From contig CALNAJ010000027.1 of assembly GCA_937874695.1 (NCBI GenBank), forward strand, positions 62,001-126,000: a stretch of DNA of 64,000 bases. Direction: 5' to 3'. A program made the position numbers and the translations under genes. This DNA comes from an uncultured Lactobacillus sp. (lineage in GTDB: Bacteria > Bacillota > Bacilli > Lactobacillales > Lactobacillaceae). Below are positions 49,199 through 58,295 of the stretch, piece after piece. The stretch's first letter is position 1; the number at the start of each line of letters is the position of its first letter. The notes beneath the pieces are model-generated. The model saw only the letters and a list, made by a program, of their open reading frames with translations. It searched no databases and had not been told where the DNA came from.

Positions 49199-51604
49199 GT
49201 GCAAGATAATTTAAAGAGTGATTTAACAGCGTTCTTCCGGGCACACTCGGACCAGAACTACACAGTAGAAGATATTTCAGATGCACTCCATTACCACGGT
49301 TCAGCTGCTTTCAAACTGATCGTGCAGGAGTTAGCACAACTGGAACGGGACGGCTTAGTTCAAGTGACTGAACACGGCCATTTTCAGCTCGATCCAAGCC
49401 AACGGACATTGACCGGGATTTTCCACGGCAATGACAAAGGCTTTGGGTTCGTGGCTTACGACGAAAATAAGATCGAACCAGACGCCTACATTGCGCCTAA
49501 CAATACGTTACGCGCGTTGAACGGAGACACGGTTAAGATTGAAATCGTTCGTGCCGGCGATCCCCGTAGCGGTAAGGGTCCCGAAGGTAAAGTCACGGAA
49601 ATTGTGGAACACCACTACGAACAAGTCGTTGGTGAGTTCATGAAGACCGACGATGACGCGGGTTACTTGGGCCAAGTTCGTTTAACGGACAAGAAGGTCA
49701 TGAAGTACAAGTTCTACGTTACGGACGTGGGTCTGAACCCAACGCCTGGTGAAGTGGTTACGGCAGAAATTACCGAATACCCTAGCGATGCGCATCCAGA
49801 TGCCATGGTTGGGATTGCCAAGCAAGTGATCGGTAGTGTGGATGATCCTGGTATCGACATCTTACAGATTGTCTACCAACACAACATCCCGTCAGAATTC
49901 CCTGAAGAGGTCATGCAGGCCGCTGATGAGATTCCGGATCACGTGCTCCCTGAAGAAACTAAGGGCCGTGAAGACATCACGAACCAGGACTTAGTCACCA
50001 TTGATGGTGAATCTTCCAAAGACTTGGATGATGCCGTTACGGTCTGGAAGCTCGACAACGGGAACTACCACTTAGGGGTTCATATCGCCGATGTTTCCCA
50101 TTACGTTAAAGAAGATTCTATTCTGGACAAGGAAGCTTACAAGCGTGGGACTAGTACCTACCTGACTGACCGAGTTATTCCAATGTTGCCACGGCGCCTC
50201 TCCAACGGTATTTGCTCACTTAACGAGGGCGAATTACGGTTGTGCATGAGCTGTGACATGGAAATCAATCCTGAAGGTCACGTGGTTAAGCACCGGATTC
50301 ACCCATCTGTCATGCGTTCTAAGGCGCGGATGACTTATACGGCCGTTAATAACATCTTGGAATCACACGATGCCGTTACCATGGATCGTTACAAGGAACT
50401 CGTCCCAATGTTTGAAGACATGGGCGAACTTCACAAGATCTTGGTTAAGCAACGGAAGCGTCGTGGGGCCATTGACTTTGACGACCGCGAAGCAGAAATC
50501 ATCGTGGATGACAAAGGTCACGCCATCGATGTTAAGTTGCGGACGCGTGGGATGGCTGAACGCATGATCGAATCCTTCATGCTGGCTGCCAACGAAACGG
50601 TTGCAGAACATTACTTCCGTGCCAAAGTCCCATTCCTGTACCGGGTCCACGAAACGCCAGATGGCGACCGGGTTCGGAGCTTCTTCGAATTCTTAACGGC
50701 CTTCGGGATTAACGTTAAGGGTGATCCTAACCACTTGCGTCCTAAGATGCTGCAAGGCATCCTGAAGCAAGTTGCTGGGAAGCCTGAAGAGGCCATGGTT
50801 TCAGTCATGATGTTACGGAGTCTGAAGCAGGCCCGTTACGCTGACCAATCCTTGGGTCACTTTGGGTTGGGTGCAGAGTTCTACACCCACTTTACGTCAC
50901 CAATTCGGCGGTACCCTGATACCATGGTTCATCGGATGATTCATTACTACGAAGATCATGGGATCAATGATGCCAGCAAGGAAAAGTTTGCACCGATTTT
51001 GGAAGAAATCGGGGTACACACTTCCGAAGCAGAACGGCGCTCGATTGATGCCGAACGTGATACGAATGACATGAAGATGGCTGAATACATGGCTGACCAC
51101 GTCGGTGAAGAATTTGACGCCGTCGTTAGTTCCGTCATGAAGTTTGGGATGTTCGTCGAACTGCCAAACACCATCGAAGGTCTGATTCATATCAGTCGGA
51201 TGCAAGATGACTACTACGAATACGTCGAAAAGTACCTGGCCCTGGTTGGCCGGAATACACGTCGGACGTACAAAATTGGCCAAAAGATTCGGGTCAAAGT
51301 CATCCACGTTGACAAGGAACAAAGTGAAATTGACTTTGAGTTATTGAACCCAGAGTCAGCTCCGGTCAGTGACTTATTGCCAAAGAGAGAACACCGTTCA
51401 CGCGGCGGTCGCAATGGTAATGGGAACTTCCATAACCGGAACAACAATCATAGCAATGGAAACCAACACGGTGGGAACAGCAATGGTAATCACCGTAATG
51501 GGAACCAACGATCAACCAACCAACACGGGAATAACGGGAGTAACCACCGGAGCAACGGTAATGGTGGACAACACCGCAATAACTCGCAGGGTGATCGGCA
51601 CTAA
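49199..51604 (+). CDS. rnr: ribonuclease R with asparagine-rich tail
   Basis: RNase R is a 3'-5' exonuclease that degrades structured RNA and, with tmRNA-SmpB, mRNAs on stalled ribosomes. The 801-residue protein has an N-terminal winged helix, cold-shock domains (GIFHGNDKGFGFVAYDE), the RNB catalytic core (DGESSKDLDDAV), an S1 domain (VVSSVMKFGMFVELP) and a basic C-terminal tail. The last ~70 residues are almost only Asn, Gly, His, Arg and Ser, a low-complexity tail unlike the lysine-rich tails of many RNase R. GTG start, ACGAGGAA upstream. smpB follows 15 bases later. Confidence 0.96.
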   Translation: MQDNLKSDLTAFFRAHSDQNYTVEDISDALHYHGSAAFKLIVQELAQLERDGLVQVTEHGHFQLDPSQRTLTGIFHGNDKGFGFVAYDENKIEPDAYIAPNNTLRALNGDTVKIEIVRAGDPRSGKGPEGKVTEIVEHHYEQVVGEFMKTDDDAGYLGQVRLTDKKVMKYKFYVTDVGLNPTPGEVVTAEITEYPSDAHPDAMVGIAKQVIGSVDDPGIDILQIVYQHNIPSEFPEEVMQAADEIPDHVLPEETKGREDITNQDLVTIDGESSKDLDDAVTVWKLDNGNYHLGVHIADVSHYVKEDSILDKEAYKRGTSTYLTDRVIPMLPRRLSNGICSLNEGELRLCMSCDMEINPEGHVVKHRIHPSVMRSKARMTYTAVNNILESHDAVTMDRYKELVPMFEDMGELHKILVKQRKRRGAIDFDDREAEIIVDDKGHAIDVKLRTRGMAERMIESFMLAANETVAEHYFRAKVPFLYRVHETPDGDRVRSFFEFLTAFGINVKGDPNHLRPKMLQGILKQVAGKPEEAMVSVMMLRSLKQARYADQSLGHFGLGAEFYTHFTSPIRRYPDTMVHRMIHYYEDHGINDASKEKFAPILEEIGVHTSEAERRSIDAERDTNDMKMAEYMADHVGEEFDAVVSSVMKFGMFVELPNTIEGLIHISRMQDDYYEYVEKYLALVGRNTRRTYKIGQKIRVKVIHVDKEQSEIDFELLNPESAPVSDLLPKREHRSRGGRNGNGNFHNRNNNHSNGNQHGGNSNGNHRNGNQRSTNQHGNNGSNHRSNGNGGQHRNNSQGDRH

Positions 51605-51619
51605 GCGAGGTGACAGCAC

Positions 51620-52093
51620 TTGGCTAAACAAAAGTCTAAAAAGAATCCGGATGATTTACTCGCACAAAACCGGAAAGCCCGTCATGATTATTTTGTGACG
51701 GAAACGGTTGAAGCGGGACTTGTCCTTACCGGGACCGAAATCAAATCGATTCGGGAACGGCGTATTAATTTGCAGGATGGCTTTGCGCAGATTCGGAACA
51801 GTGAAGCTTGGTTGATGAACGTCCACATTAATGAATACGTGGCCGGTAATCGTTTCAACCACGATCCGTTGCGGAATCGTAAGTTGTTATTGCATAAGAA
51901 GCAGATTCATCGCCTCGGGTTGGCTGCGCAGGATAAAGGGGTTACCCTGATTCCACTTAAAGTCTACCTGAAACATGGTTTTGCGAAAGTTCTCATCGGG
52001 GTTGCCCATGGGAAACGAGAATTCGATAAACGAGAAACGATTAAGCGGCGTGAACAGGACCGGCAGATTGCCCGGGTCATGAAGCGTTATTAA
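51620..52093 (+). CDS. smpB: SsrA-binding protein SmpB
   Basis: SmpB delivers tmRNA to stalled ribosomes. The 157-residue protein has the oligonucleotide-binding core (YFVTETVEAGLVLTGTEIKSIRE) and the C-terminal basic tail (KRETIKRREQDRQIARVMK). TTG start at 51620 behind GCGAGGTGA. It pairs functionally with the upstream RNase R. The tmRNA gene itself is not in this window. Confidence 0.97.
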   Translation: MAKQKSKKNPDDLLAQNRKARHDYFVTETVEAGLVLTGTEIKSIRERRINLQDGFAQIRNSEAWLMNVHINEYVAGNRFNHDPLRNRKLLLHKKQIHRLGLAAQDKGVTLIPLKVYLKHGFAKVLIGVAHGKREFDKRETIKRREQDRQIARVMKRY

Positions 52094-52102
52094 TGGTTAT
52101 AG

Positions 52103-52139
52103 GCCACTTGAACTTGAAAAAGTTCAGGTGGCTTTTTTT
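52103..52139 (+). terminator. terminator of rnr-smpB
   Basis: GCCACTTGAACTT (52103-52115) pairs with AAGTTCAGGTGGC (52120-52132) around a GAAA loop, followed by seven T. Confidence 0.93.
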
Positions 52140-52221
52140 GTGAATAATCCACAACTTATCGTTGAATAGAAGTATTGTGTAAACCAAATTTCGTGCTGGA
52201 AATATAATCGGCTTCAGACGA

Positions 52222-52378
52222 TATGATTAGTGAAATTATTCGCGATATAGCGATGACTTTATCTATTTAAATAACAAACTTAAACGCTATTAATAACAAA
52301 GGATAGCGAATGTATTCGGACATAAATCGTTAACCGTTACAAAAATATATTTAACGATACAGTTAGCGATGATATGAT
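52222..52378 (+). promoter_or_regulatory. operator-like TTARCGAT motif cluster before the first BspA-like gene
   Basis: ATCGTTAA (52326-52333) and TTAACGAT (52351-52358) form a perfect 8-bp inverted repeat with a 17-base spacer, and TTAGCGAT (52363-52370) is a further near copy 12 bases on. CGCTAT/ATAGCG lies at about 52282-52305, and a CGATATAGCGAT segment farther upstream. A TATGAT -10 (52373-52378) sits directly after the cluster. The arrangement suggests a dedicated regulator. The rest of this 345-bp gap is AT-rich with no gene. Confidence 0.45.
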
Positions 52379-52438
52379 AATGAACAAGAAGACACCTGTG
52401 TACTTGACTAGGGAGAGCACATCAAGGGGGAGTTTAAA

Positions 52439-54220
52439 GTGAACTTGAAAGTTAACATTCTATTGCTGAGCATAGCCTTGGGCATTGCCACAGCACCGAT
52501 CCCGGCCTTAGCGGACGATGTGATAGCAACACCGGCTCAGGTAACTGACACGATTAAAACGGATAACTTGGCAGCTGGCCAATATGGTTCGGTGGATTGG
52601 TATTTGACCACAACTGGAGAACTCCATCTGGGAGCTGGAACGTTGGGCGATGGCGCCAGTCTACCGACCCAGGTCGGTCAATTGGCCGCTCAAATTACCA
52701 AGGCCGAGAATGGTATCACGGCGTCAACAACTACCCAGGCGCAAGCGGCAGCGGATCAAGTCACCAAGGTTGTGTTGGACGGTCCGGTCAAGACGAACGC
52801 TAATGCCAGCTATCTCTTTGCCCAGTTACGGCATGTGACAGCTTATGAGCATTTAGACTTGCTGGATACGAGTCAAGCGACGACGATGGATGGCATGTTT
52901 CAGGCTATGGGGTTTGATGCCGTGACGACCGATATGGATGTTTCCCACTTTGATACAGCCAATGTGATCTCAATGCAGTTCATGTTTTACGGCCAAGCCG
53001 CTGTTGAAACACTAGATGTGTCGGGTTTCAATACGGACAAGGTTGGGAATGCCACGGATATGTTTTATCACGCTAAAAATTTACAGGAAGTCAACTTTGC
53101 CCAGGGAAGTTTTAAGAGTCTCAGTGGTGTGATGTACATGTTTGGGTGGTGTGGTGCACAAGTCATTAAGTTACCACGTTTTGTCCCGCCAGCTCAGTTC
53201 TCAGGTAGCAGTATGTTCGCTGGGACGACAATCATCACGGAACTAACCTTGGGACCAGATGCACACTTCAAGAGTGGCAGTGCTAAGTTAAATACGCCGC
53301 GGCAGAACATGCCGGACGACTTTACCGGTGTTTGGGAAGCCGTTGGTACTGGGACGGTCGGGAATCCGCTGGGCGCCAAGTATGCGACGGGGGATGATGT
53401 GACGGATCTCTATCAAGGGACTGCTAATCCGACGGCCGTGGAGACTTACGTCTGGGAACCGGTCAACCGGATCATCGAACCGACGCCCCCACCGGTCACG
53501 CCACCAGTCTCGCCGAGTGAAAATGCGCAACCCGTTACCGTCCAATACCTGGATGAAAATGGCCAGAGATTAGCCAATGACGTGACACTGAGCGGCCGAT
53601 TGGGGGTAAGCTATGCGGCTGACCAGCGGGCCTTCAGCGGGTACAAATTGGTCAAAACGGTTGGTCAAGCTAATGGAACTTTTAGTCGGCAGGCCCAAAC
53701 GGTGACGTTCCACTACGCACCGGACGTGGTTTCCGGTGGGGATGCCGCAACGATTGCGCCAATGGCCAGTGTCGTTTATGCCACCAAGAAGATTGGTCTC
53801 TACAAGACCAAGAATTTCTCACAACAGACGTTCAAACGTTGGTATCCTAAGGCCAAGCGTACGAATAGGCCGATGTTTGTGGTGACGGGGTTCGCAACCT
53901 CTAAGAACGGTCATCTGCGGTACAGGGTCAAGGACGTCAATCACAATTCCAAGACAGCAGGGAAGACCGGATATATCACGACTAAGCACGCCTATGTTGT
54001 GTCCGTTTATTATGCATCGAAAGCCAAGACCATTAAGGTGATCAATGCGAAGGGCATTAATGCGTACCAGCAGAAATCCTTAAAGACCAAGACGGGACAC
54101 TATAAGTCCGGTCAAAAACTCAAAATTCGAAAGATTGTGAAATTTAATAAAACGACGCGTTTCCAGTTAACTAACGGCAAGTATGTCAGTGCCAACAAAA
54201 AATTGGTCATCGCTGAGTAG
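52439..54220 (+). CDS. secreted BspA-repeat/MucBP/DUF5776-like protein, paralogue 1
   Basis: The 593-residue protein has a signal peptide (cleavage after IPALA, about residue 25) and an N-terminal module beginning DNLAAGQYGSVDWYL. BspA-like leucine-rich repeats follow (about 115-270, e.g. LDTSQATTMDGMF, LDVSGFNTDKV). A conserved hinge VETYVWEPV and a proline-rich linker lead to one MucBP domain (about 365-425, VTVQYLDENGQRLA) and a basic DUF5776-like module (about 440-590, VVYATKKIGLYKTKNF to YVSANKKLVIAE). BspA repeats mediate binding to host or matrix proteins in other bacteria. No LPxTG, so attachment is probably by the basic module. GTG start, AAGGGGG upstream. Confidence 0.85.
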   Translation: MNLKVNILLLSIALGIATAPIPALADDVIATPAQVTDTIKTDNLAAGQYGSVDWYLTTTGELHLGAGTLGDGASLPTQVGQLAAQITKAENGITASTTTQAQAAADQVTKVVLDGPVKTNANASYLFAQLRHVTAYEHLDLLDTSQATTMDGMFQAMGFDAVTTDMDVSHFDTANVISMQFMFYGQAAVETLDVSGFNTDKVGNATDMFYHAKNLQEVNFAQGSFKSLSGVMYMFGWCGAQVIKLPRFVPPAQFSGSSMFAGTTIITELTLGPDAHFKSGSAKLNTPRQNMPDDFTGVWEAVGTGTVGNPLGAKYATGDDVTDLYQGTANPTAVETYVWEPVNRIIEPTPPPVTPPVSPSENAQPVTVQYLDENGQRLANDVTLSGRLGVSYAADQRAFSGYKLVKTVGQANGTFSRQAQTVTFHYAPDVVSGGDAATIAPMASVVYATKKIGLYKTKNFSQQTFKRWYPKAKRTNRPMFVVTGFATSKNGHLRYRVKDVNHNSKTAGKTGYITTKHAYVVSVYYASKAKTIKVINAKGINAYQQKSLKTKTGHYKSGQKLKIRKIVKFNKTTRFQLTNGKYVSANKKLVIAE

Positions 54221-54229
54221 GAAGAAAAG

Positions 54230-54259
54230 GCTGTAGGATTCTGGTTCTGCAGCTTTTTT
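54230..54259 (+). terminator. terminator of BspA-like paralogue 1
   Basis: GCTGTAGGA (54230-54238) pairs with TTCTGCAGC (54245-54253, two G-U), followed by six T. Confidence 0.8.
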
Positions 54260-54387
54260 GTTGCTTTCTTCGAGATTTGCGTCCCCCGGTGGAAGTTGCT
54301 TGTCCGGTTAAGGTCAGTCATGCTATTCTGTGATCAGATAATTGAGCAAGACCGCCGCCATTGGGCAAAAGTTAAGGGGGAACAACG

Positions 54388-56193
54388 ATGCGGAGCCTAA
54401 CGATGTTGTTAGTGACGGGATTACTATTGGGAACAGGGGCGCCAATCGTGGCTGCTATAGTTCCCAGTCAGACAGCGTTTGCCGAGTCTAACACGACTGG
54501 GCCGCCGTCTGCAAACAAGGATAATTATGAAAAGGCCGCCAACGCCGGAATTGTAACGCAAGGAAAATTTGGATCGGTCAATTTCTATTTGACCGACGAG
54601 GGTGACTTACATTTAGGGGCGGGACAATTTCCAGAGTATGAGCCAACGCCCGGTGATTCAGGACGGGGACAGCTTCTACAAGCCGTGGCTCGTGTCTATT
54701 ACAACAGTTCAAATTTGTGGCTCAGTGAGCTTAATCAGATGGCAGAAATGATTACTCGCGTTGTTTTTGACGGTGATGTAGTGGCGGCAGTGGACGCGAG
54801 TAACACGTTTGCGCGCTTAAAAAGAGTCAAGGAGTACGTGGGGCTTACACGCCTCGATACCAGTCACACGACTAATATGAGTTATATGTTTTCGGAAAAT
54901 TTTTATGTGACGACGATGGATGTCTCCAAACTCGATACGCGTCAGGCAACGAACATGGCCGGTATGTTTGCCTCCAATTCCCGACTACAGGAGTTGGATG
55001 TGTCGAACTTCATTACGGACAAGGTGACGACGGCTAACGTGATGTTGGCGAGCACGCATGCGTTGAAGGTTATTAATTTTGAGAAAGCGACGTTCGCGGC
55101 TATGACCAAGGCGGCTCAGATGATTTCGGATTCGGGTGTTGCGGTTCTGAATCTCCCTGTGTTTGATCCACTGAGTAACAGCGGGTCCGTCTTGTATGGT
55201 TCCAAGAGTCTGCGGCAGTTAACCCTGGGGCCAAACGCGCAACAGGGGAAATTCTACAATGTGACCGATCCACCCAAGAACGAGACCTATACCGGTAAAT
55301 GGCAAATCGTTGGTGAGGGTACCGTGCTGAATCCGCTCGGCGAAAAGTTCGATACGGGTTCTCAAATTGGTAGGCGTGACCCCACACTGGTGTTGACGGA
55401 ACCAGATACGTATGTCTGGGAACCGGTCGACCGGGTGCTGCCGCCCGTCACTCCGCCCCCAGTGACACCACCGCCGATAACCCCGCCGGTTGAAGAATCC
55501 CAGCCGGTAACTGTTCAGTACTTGGATGAGCGCGGACAACGCCTAGCGGATGACGTGACCTTAACGGGAGAGCTCGGGAGAAACTATCAGGCCGCAAAGC
55601 TGGGATTCTCGGGGTACAAATTGACCCGTATTGTCGGTCAGCAAACGGGCACGTTTAAGACAACCGCGCAACGGGTGGTTTTCCACTATGCGCCCGATCT
55701 TGTGACGGGCGGTGGGGGAGATGGTATTGCACCTCTCGCCACCGTGGTTTACGCGACCAAGAAGGTGGGGCTGTATCGCGGCAAGAATTTCAGTACGGCC
55801 AGTCGTCACCACTGGTATGCCAAACGGAAACGGCACGCCCGACCGATGTTTGTGGTTACGGGGTACGCCAGCAGTAAAAACGGACATCTCCGTTACAAGG
55901 TTCGTGACGTCAATCATCGATCCAAGACGGCTGGAAAAGTGGGGTATCTCACGGCCAAACGGGATTTCGTCGTTCCCGTTTATTACGCAAAGAAACAGGC
56001 TAAGGTGCGGGTAATCAATCCGCAGGGGGTGAATGGGTATCGCCAAAAGTCGCTGAAGGGTAAGCAGCAACACTATCGTCAAGGCCAACAATTACGGGTC
56101 AAAAAAATCGTCAAGCATCGTAAAACGACCCGATTTGTGTTAACGAACGGTCAATATGTAACCGCTAACAAAAAATTAATTATTTCACAATGA
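54388..56193 (+). CDS. secreted BspA-repeat/MucBP/DUF5776-like protein, paralogue 2
   Basis: The 601-residue paralogue has a signal peptide ending at about QTAFA (residue 32) and the same module order. Its BspA region (about 120-265) has LDTSHTTNMSYMF, LDTRQATNMAGMF and LDVSNFITDKV, and its N-terminal part is the most divergent of the three, with a longer insertion around EYEPTPGDSGRGQ. The hinge DTYVWEPVDR and a proline-rich linker (PPVTPPPVTPPP) precede MucBP (about 375-435) and the basic DUF5776-like module with RYKVRDVNHRSKTAGKVGY. AAGGGGG precedes the ATG. It has separate terminators on both sides, so the three paralogues are separate units. Confidence 0.85.
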   Translation: MRSLTMLLVTGLLLGTGAPIVAAIVPSQTAFAESNTTGPPSANKDNYEKAANAGIVTQGKFGSVNFYLTDEGDLHLGAGQFPEYEPTPGDSGRGQLLQAVARVYYNSSNLWLSELNQMAEMITRVVFDGDVVAAVDASNTFARLKRVKEYVGLTRLDTSHTTNMSYMFSENFYVTTMDVSKLDTRQATNMAGMFASNSRLQELDVSNFITDKVTTANVMLASTHALKVINFEKATFAAMTKAAQMISDSGVAVLNLPVFDPLSNSGSVLYGSKSLRQLTLGPNAQQGKFYNVTDPPKNETYTGKWQIVGEGTVLNPLGEKFDTGSQIGRRDPTLVLTEPDTYVWEPVDRVLPPVTPPPVTPPPITPPVEESQPVTVQYLDERGQRLADDVTLTGELGRNYQAAKLGFSGYKLTRIVGQQTGTFKTTAQRVVFHYAPDLVTGGGGDGIAPLATVVYATKKVGLYRGKNFSTASRHHWYAKRKRHARPMFVVTGYASSKNGHLRYKVRDVNHRSKTAGKVGYLTAKRDFVVPVYYAKKQAKVRVINPQGVNGYRQKSLKGKQQHYRQGQQLRVKKIVKHRKTTRFVLTNGQYVTANKKLIISQ

Positions 56194-56206
56194 GACGAAT
56201 TTATTT

Positions 56207-56233
56207 AGAGGCCACTGACTGGTAGCCTCTTTT
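56207..56233 (+). terminator. terminator of BspA-like paralogue 2
   Basis: AGAGGC (56207-56212) pairs with GCCTCT (56225-56230), followed by four T. Confidence 0.65.
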
Positions 56234-56344
56234 AATTTTCTTAAATTGTGAATGATTATGGCATCGCGTAAGGTGTGTGAACAGGTGCTTAGGAGGAGAT
56301 TGTTGAATGAATTTCACAAGTGCAAAATAGCGAGACCTAATCGT

Positions 56345-56372
56345 TTGAATAACTTAATAAGCGTGCTATCAT
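56345..56372 (+). promoter_or_regulatory. promoter of BspA-like paralogue 3
   Basis: TTGAAT (56345-56350), 16 bases ending TGC, TATCAT (56367-56372), an extended -10. The TTARCGAT cluster of paralogue 1 is not present here, so the paralogues appear to be controlled differently. Confidence 0.5.
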
Positions 56373-56465
56373 ATGATTGGCGAAATGATTAAATGAATAA
56401 ATGTTTTACAGTTTTTAGACGACGACGGCGCACCACTTTCTATCCAACAGGGAGGAGGAACTATC

Positions 56466-58211
56466 GTGAAAAAATCAGTCAGTATTTTATTAGTGGCCCT
56501 CGCTTTAGGCGTTGGGCAACCGCTCAGTCTCTTGGCAACTGGAACAGAATCGTCTGTGGCGCAGGCCGCAACCGTGAAGGCGGACAATTTAGCTAATGGT
56601 CAGTACGGCGAGGTCGCCTGGACGTTGACTGCCGATGGGACCCTTCACTTAGGTGTCGGCCAACTGGGTGAACCGGGAAGTCTAGTTACCAATACTGGGC
56701 AAATGGCGACGCAAATCGTGCTTGCACAAGGTGGCACGCCAACGGTTGCGAGCACGAAAGCAGCGGCCGACTTGGTGACCACCGTCGTCCTGGATGGCAA
56801 GGTGAGCGCACCTAAGAACGCCACCAATTTATTTCGGCAGTTTAGAAATGTTACCGCTTACAAGAATCTTAACCAACTCGACACCAGTCAGACCACAAAC
56901 CTTTCGGGGATGTTTGCGGTAGATAGTTTTGATGGCCAAGTGACGTCGCTTGATGTGAGTGGTTTTGACACGTCTCAGGTGACCACTCTGGATTGGCTAT
57001 TCTACGGGCAATCTCAGCTGAGTCAGGTCGACGTTAGCCACTTTGATACGAGCCAAGTGAAGACGATGACGTCGTTGTTCAATGGTGACCAAGCGCTGAC
57101 GACCGTTAACTTTGCGGCTGGGACCTTCGCCAATCTTTCAAGTGCGATGTTTACCTTCGGATCTTCTGGTATTCAGACGATAAAGTTGCCGAAATTTGCG
57201 CCGCCCACCAGCTTTGGGTCGAGCTATATGTTCTCCAACGCGAGCAACTTATCTGAGTTAACGCTGGGACCGGCAACGCTGTTTAGGGGAAGCACATCAT
57301 TGAGAAACGCCAAGGCTGACGACCAGTACACCGGGCTTTGGCAAGCAGTTGCGGATGGCACAGTGCAGAATCCTTTGGGCGAAAAATTTGCCAAGGGAGA
57401 TGACGTCACCGCCCAATACGTGGCAGGTGCCGACCGACCAACGACGGTCGAAACCTACGTCTGGGAGCCAGTTGACCGGGTTATCTTACCACCAGTGACG
57501 CCGCCAGATGATACCGCCGCACCAGTTACCGTGCGTTATCTGGATGAGCAAAGCAAATCACTTGCCGCCGATCAGACGCTGTCTGGCAAATTAGGAGCAG
57601 CGTACACGGCCGAGCAACTGGCGTTTGATGGCTACAAGTTAGTCAAAACCGAGGGGCAGGTCAACGGGACGTTCTCCAAGTCCGCGCAGACGGTGACCTT
57701 CCACTATGAGCCGGACCTGGTGACTGGTGGGGGTGGCGCGACGGTCGTTCCCGTGAGTGGTGTCGTTTATGCCACCAAGAAGATTGGGCTGTATCGGACC
57801 AAGAACTTCAGCGACAGCTCCCGGCAGATGACCTACACGAAGAAGTCGCGGACTCAGCGGCCCATGTTTGTGGTGACGGGCTATGCGACCTCCAAGGCCG
57901 GTAACAAGCGCTACAAGGTGCGTGACGTGAACCATCATAGCAAGACAGCAGGGAAGACCGGTTATATCACGGCTAAGAAGGCTTATGTGAGTTCGGCCTA
58001 TTACGCCAAGAAACAAGCGAAGATCAAAGTGATTAACGCGAAGGGGATTAACGGCTACGGCAAGGTAGCGCTGACCGGTAAGTCGGTCCACTACCGGAAG
58101 GGCAAGGCCCTCAAGGTGAAGAAGATTGTGAAATACCGGCAGACCACACGTTTCGTGTTAACCAACGGCAAGTACGTGACTGCCAATAAAAAATTGGTGA
58201 TTGCAGAATAG
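56466..58211 (+). CDS. secreted BspA-repeat/MucBP/DUF5776-like protein, paralogue 3
   Basis: The 581-residue paralogue is closest to paralogue 1 in its N-terminal module (DNLANGQYGEVAWTL, LHLGVGQLGEPGSL). It has a signal peptide ending near VAQA (about residue 36) and BspA repeats (about 115-265) with LDTSQTTNLSGMF and VDVSHFDTSQVKTM. The hinge VETYVWEPVDR leads to MucBP (about 355-410, VTVRYLDEQSKSLA) and the DUF5776-like module ending YVTANKKLVIAE. GGAGGAGG precedes the GTG start. The C-terminal modules of all three are much more alike than the N-terminal halves, consistent with a conserved wall-binding end and varying binding heads. Confidence 0.85.
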   Translation: MKKSVSILLVALALGVGQPLSLLATGTESSVAQAATVKADNLANGQYGEVAWTLTADGTLHLGVGQLGEPGSLVTNTGQMATQIVLAQGGTPTVASTKAAADLVTTVVLDGKVSAPKNATNLFRQFRNVTAYKNLNQLDTSQTTNLSGMFAVDSFDGQVTSLDVSGFDTSQVTTLDWLFYGQSQLSQVDVSHFDTSQVKTMTSLFNGDQALTTVNFAAGTFANLSSAMFTFGSSGIQTIKLPKFAPPTSFGSSYMFSNASNLSELTLGPATLFRGSTSLRNAKADDQYTGLWQAVADGTVQNPLGEKFAKGDDVTAQYVAGADRPTTVETYVWEPVDRVILPPVTPPDDTAAPVTVRYLDEQSKSLAADQTLSGKLGAAYTAEQLAFDGYKLVKTEGQVNGTFSKSAQTVTFHYEPDLVTGGGGATVVPVSGVVYATKKIGLYRTKNFSDSSRQMTYTKKSRTQRPMFVVTGYATSKAGNKRYKVRDVNHHSKTAGKTGYITAKKAYVSSAYYAKKQAKIKVINAKGINGYGKVALTGKSVHYRKGKALKVKKIVKYRQTTRFVLTNGKYVTANKKLVIAE

Positions 58212-58255
58212 AAGAGTATGACAGTAGGCGATTTGCCTATCGTCTTATGGCTATC

Positions 58256-58291
58256 AAAAAGGCAGCTGGAAAATTTCCCAGTTGCCTTTTT
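58256..58291. terminator. bidirectional terminator after BspA-like paralogue 3
   Basis: AAAAAGGCAGCTGG (58256-58269) pairs over 14 bp with CCAGTTGCCTTTTT (58278-58291, one G-U). It also stops the convergent LURP-one-related gene. Confidence 0.92.
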
Positions 58292-58295
58292 ACAG

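Noticed and set aside
51369..51698. 109-codon open frame with Thr/Met/Val repeats
   Set aside because: It is an out-of-frame reading of the low-complexity RNase R tail.
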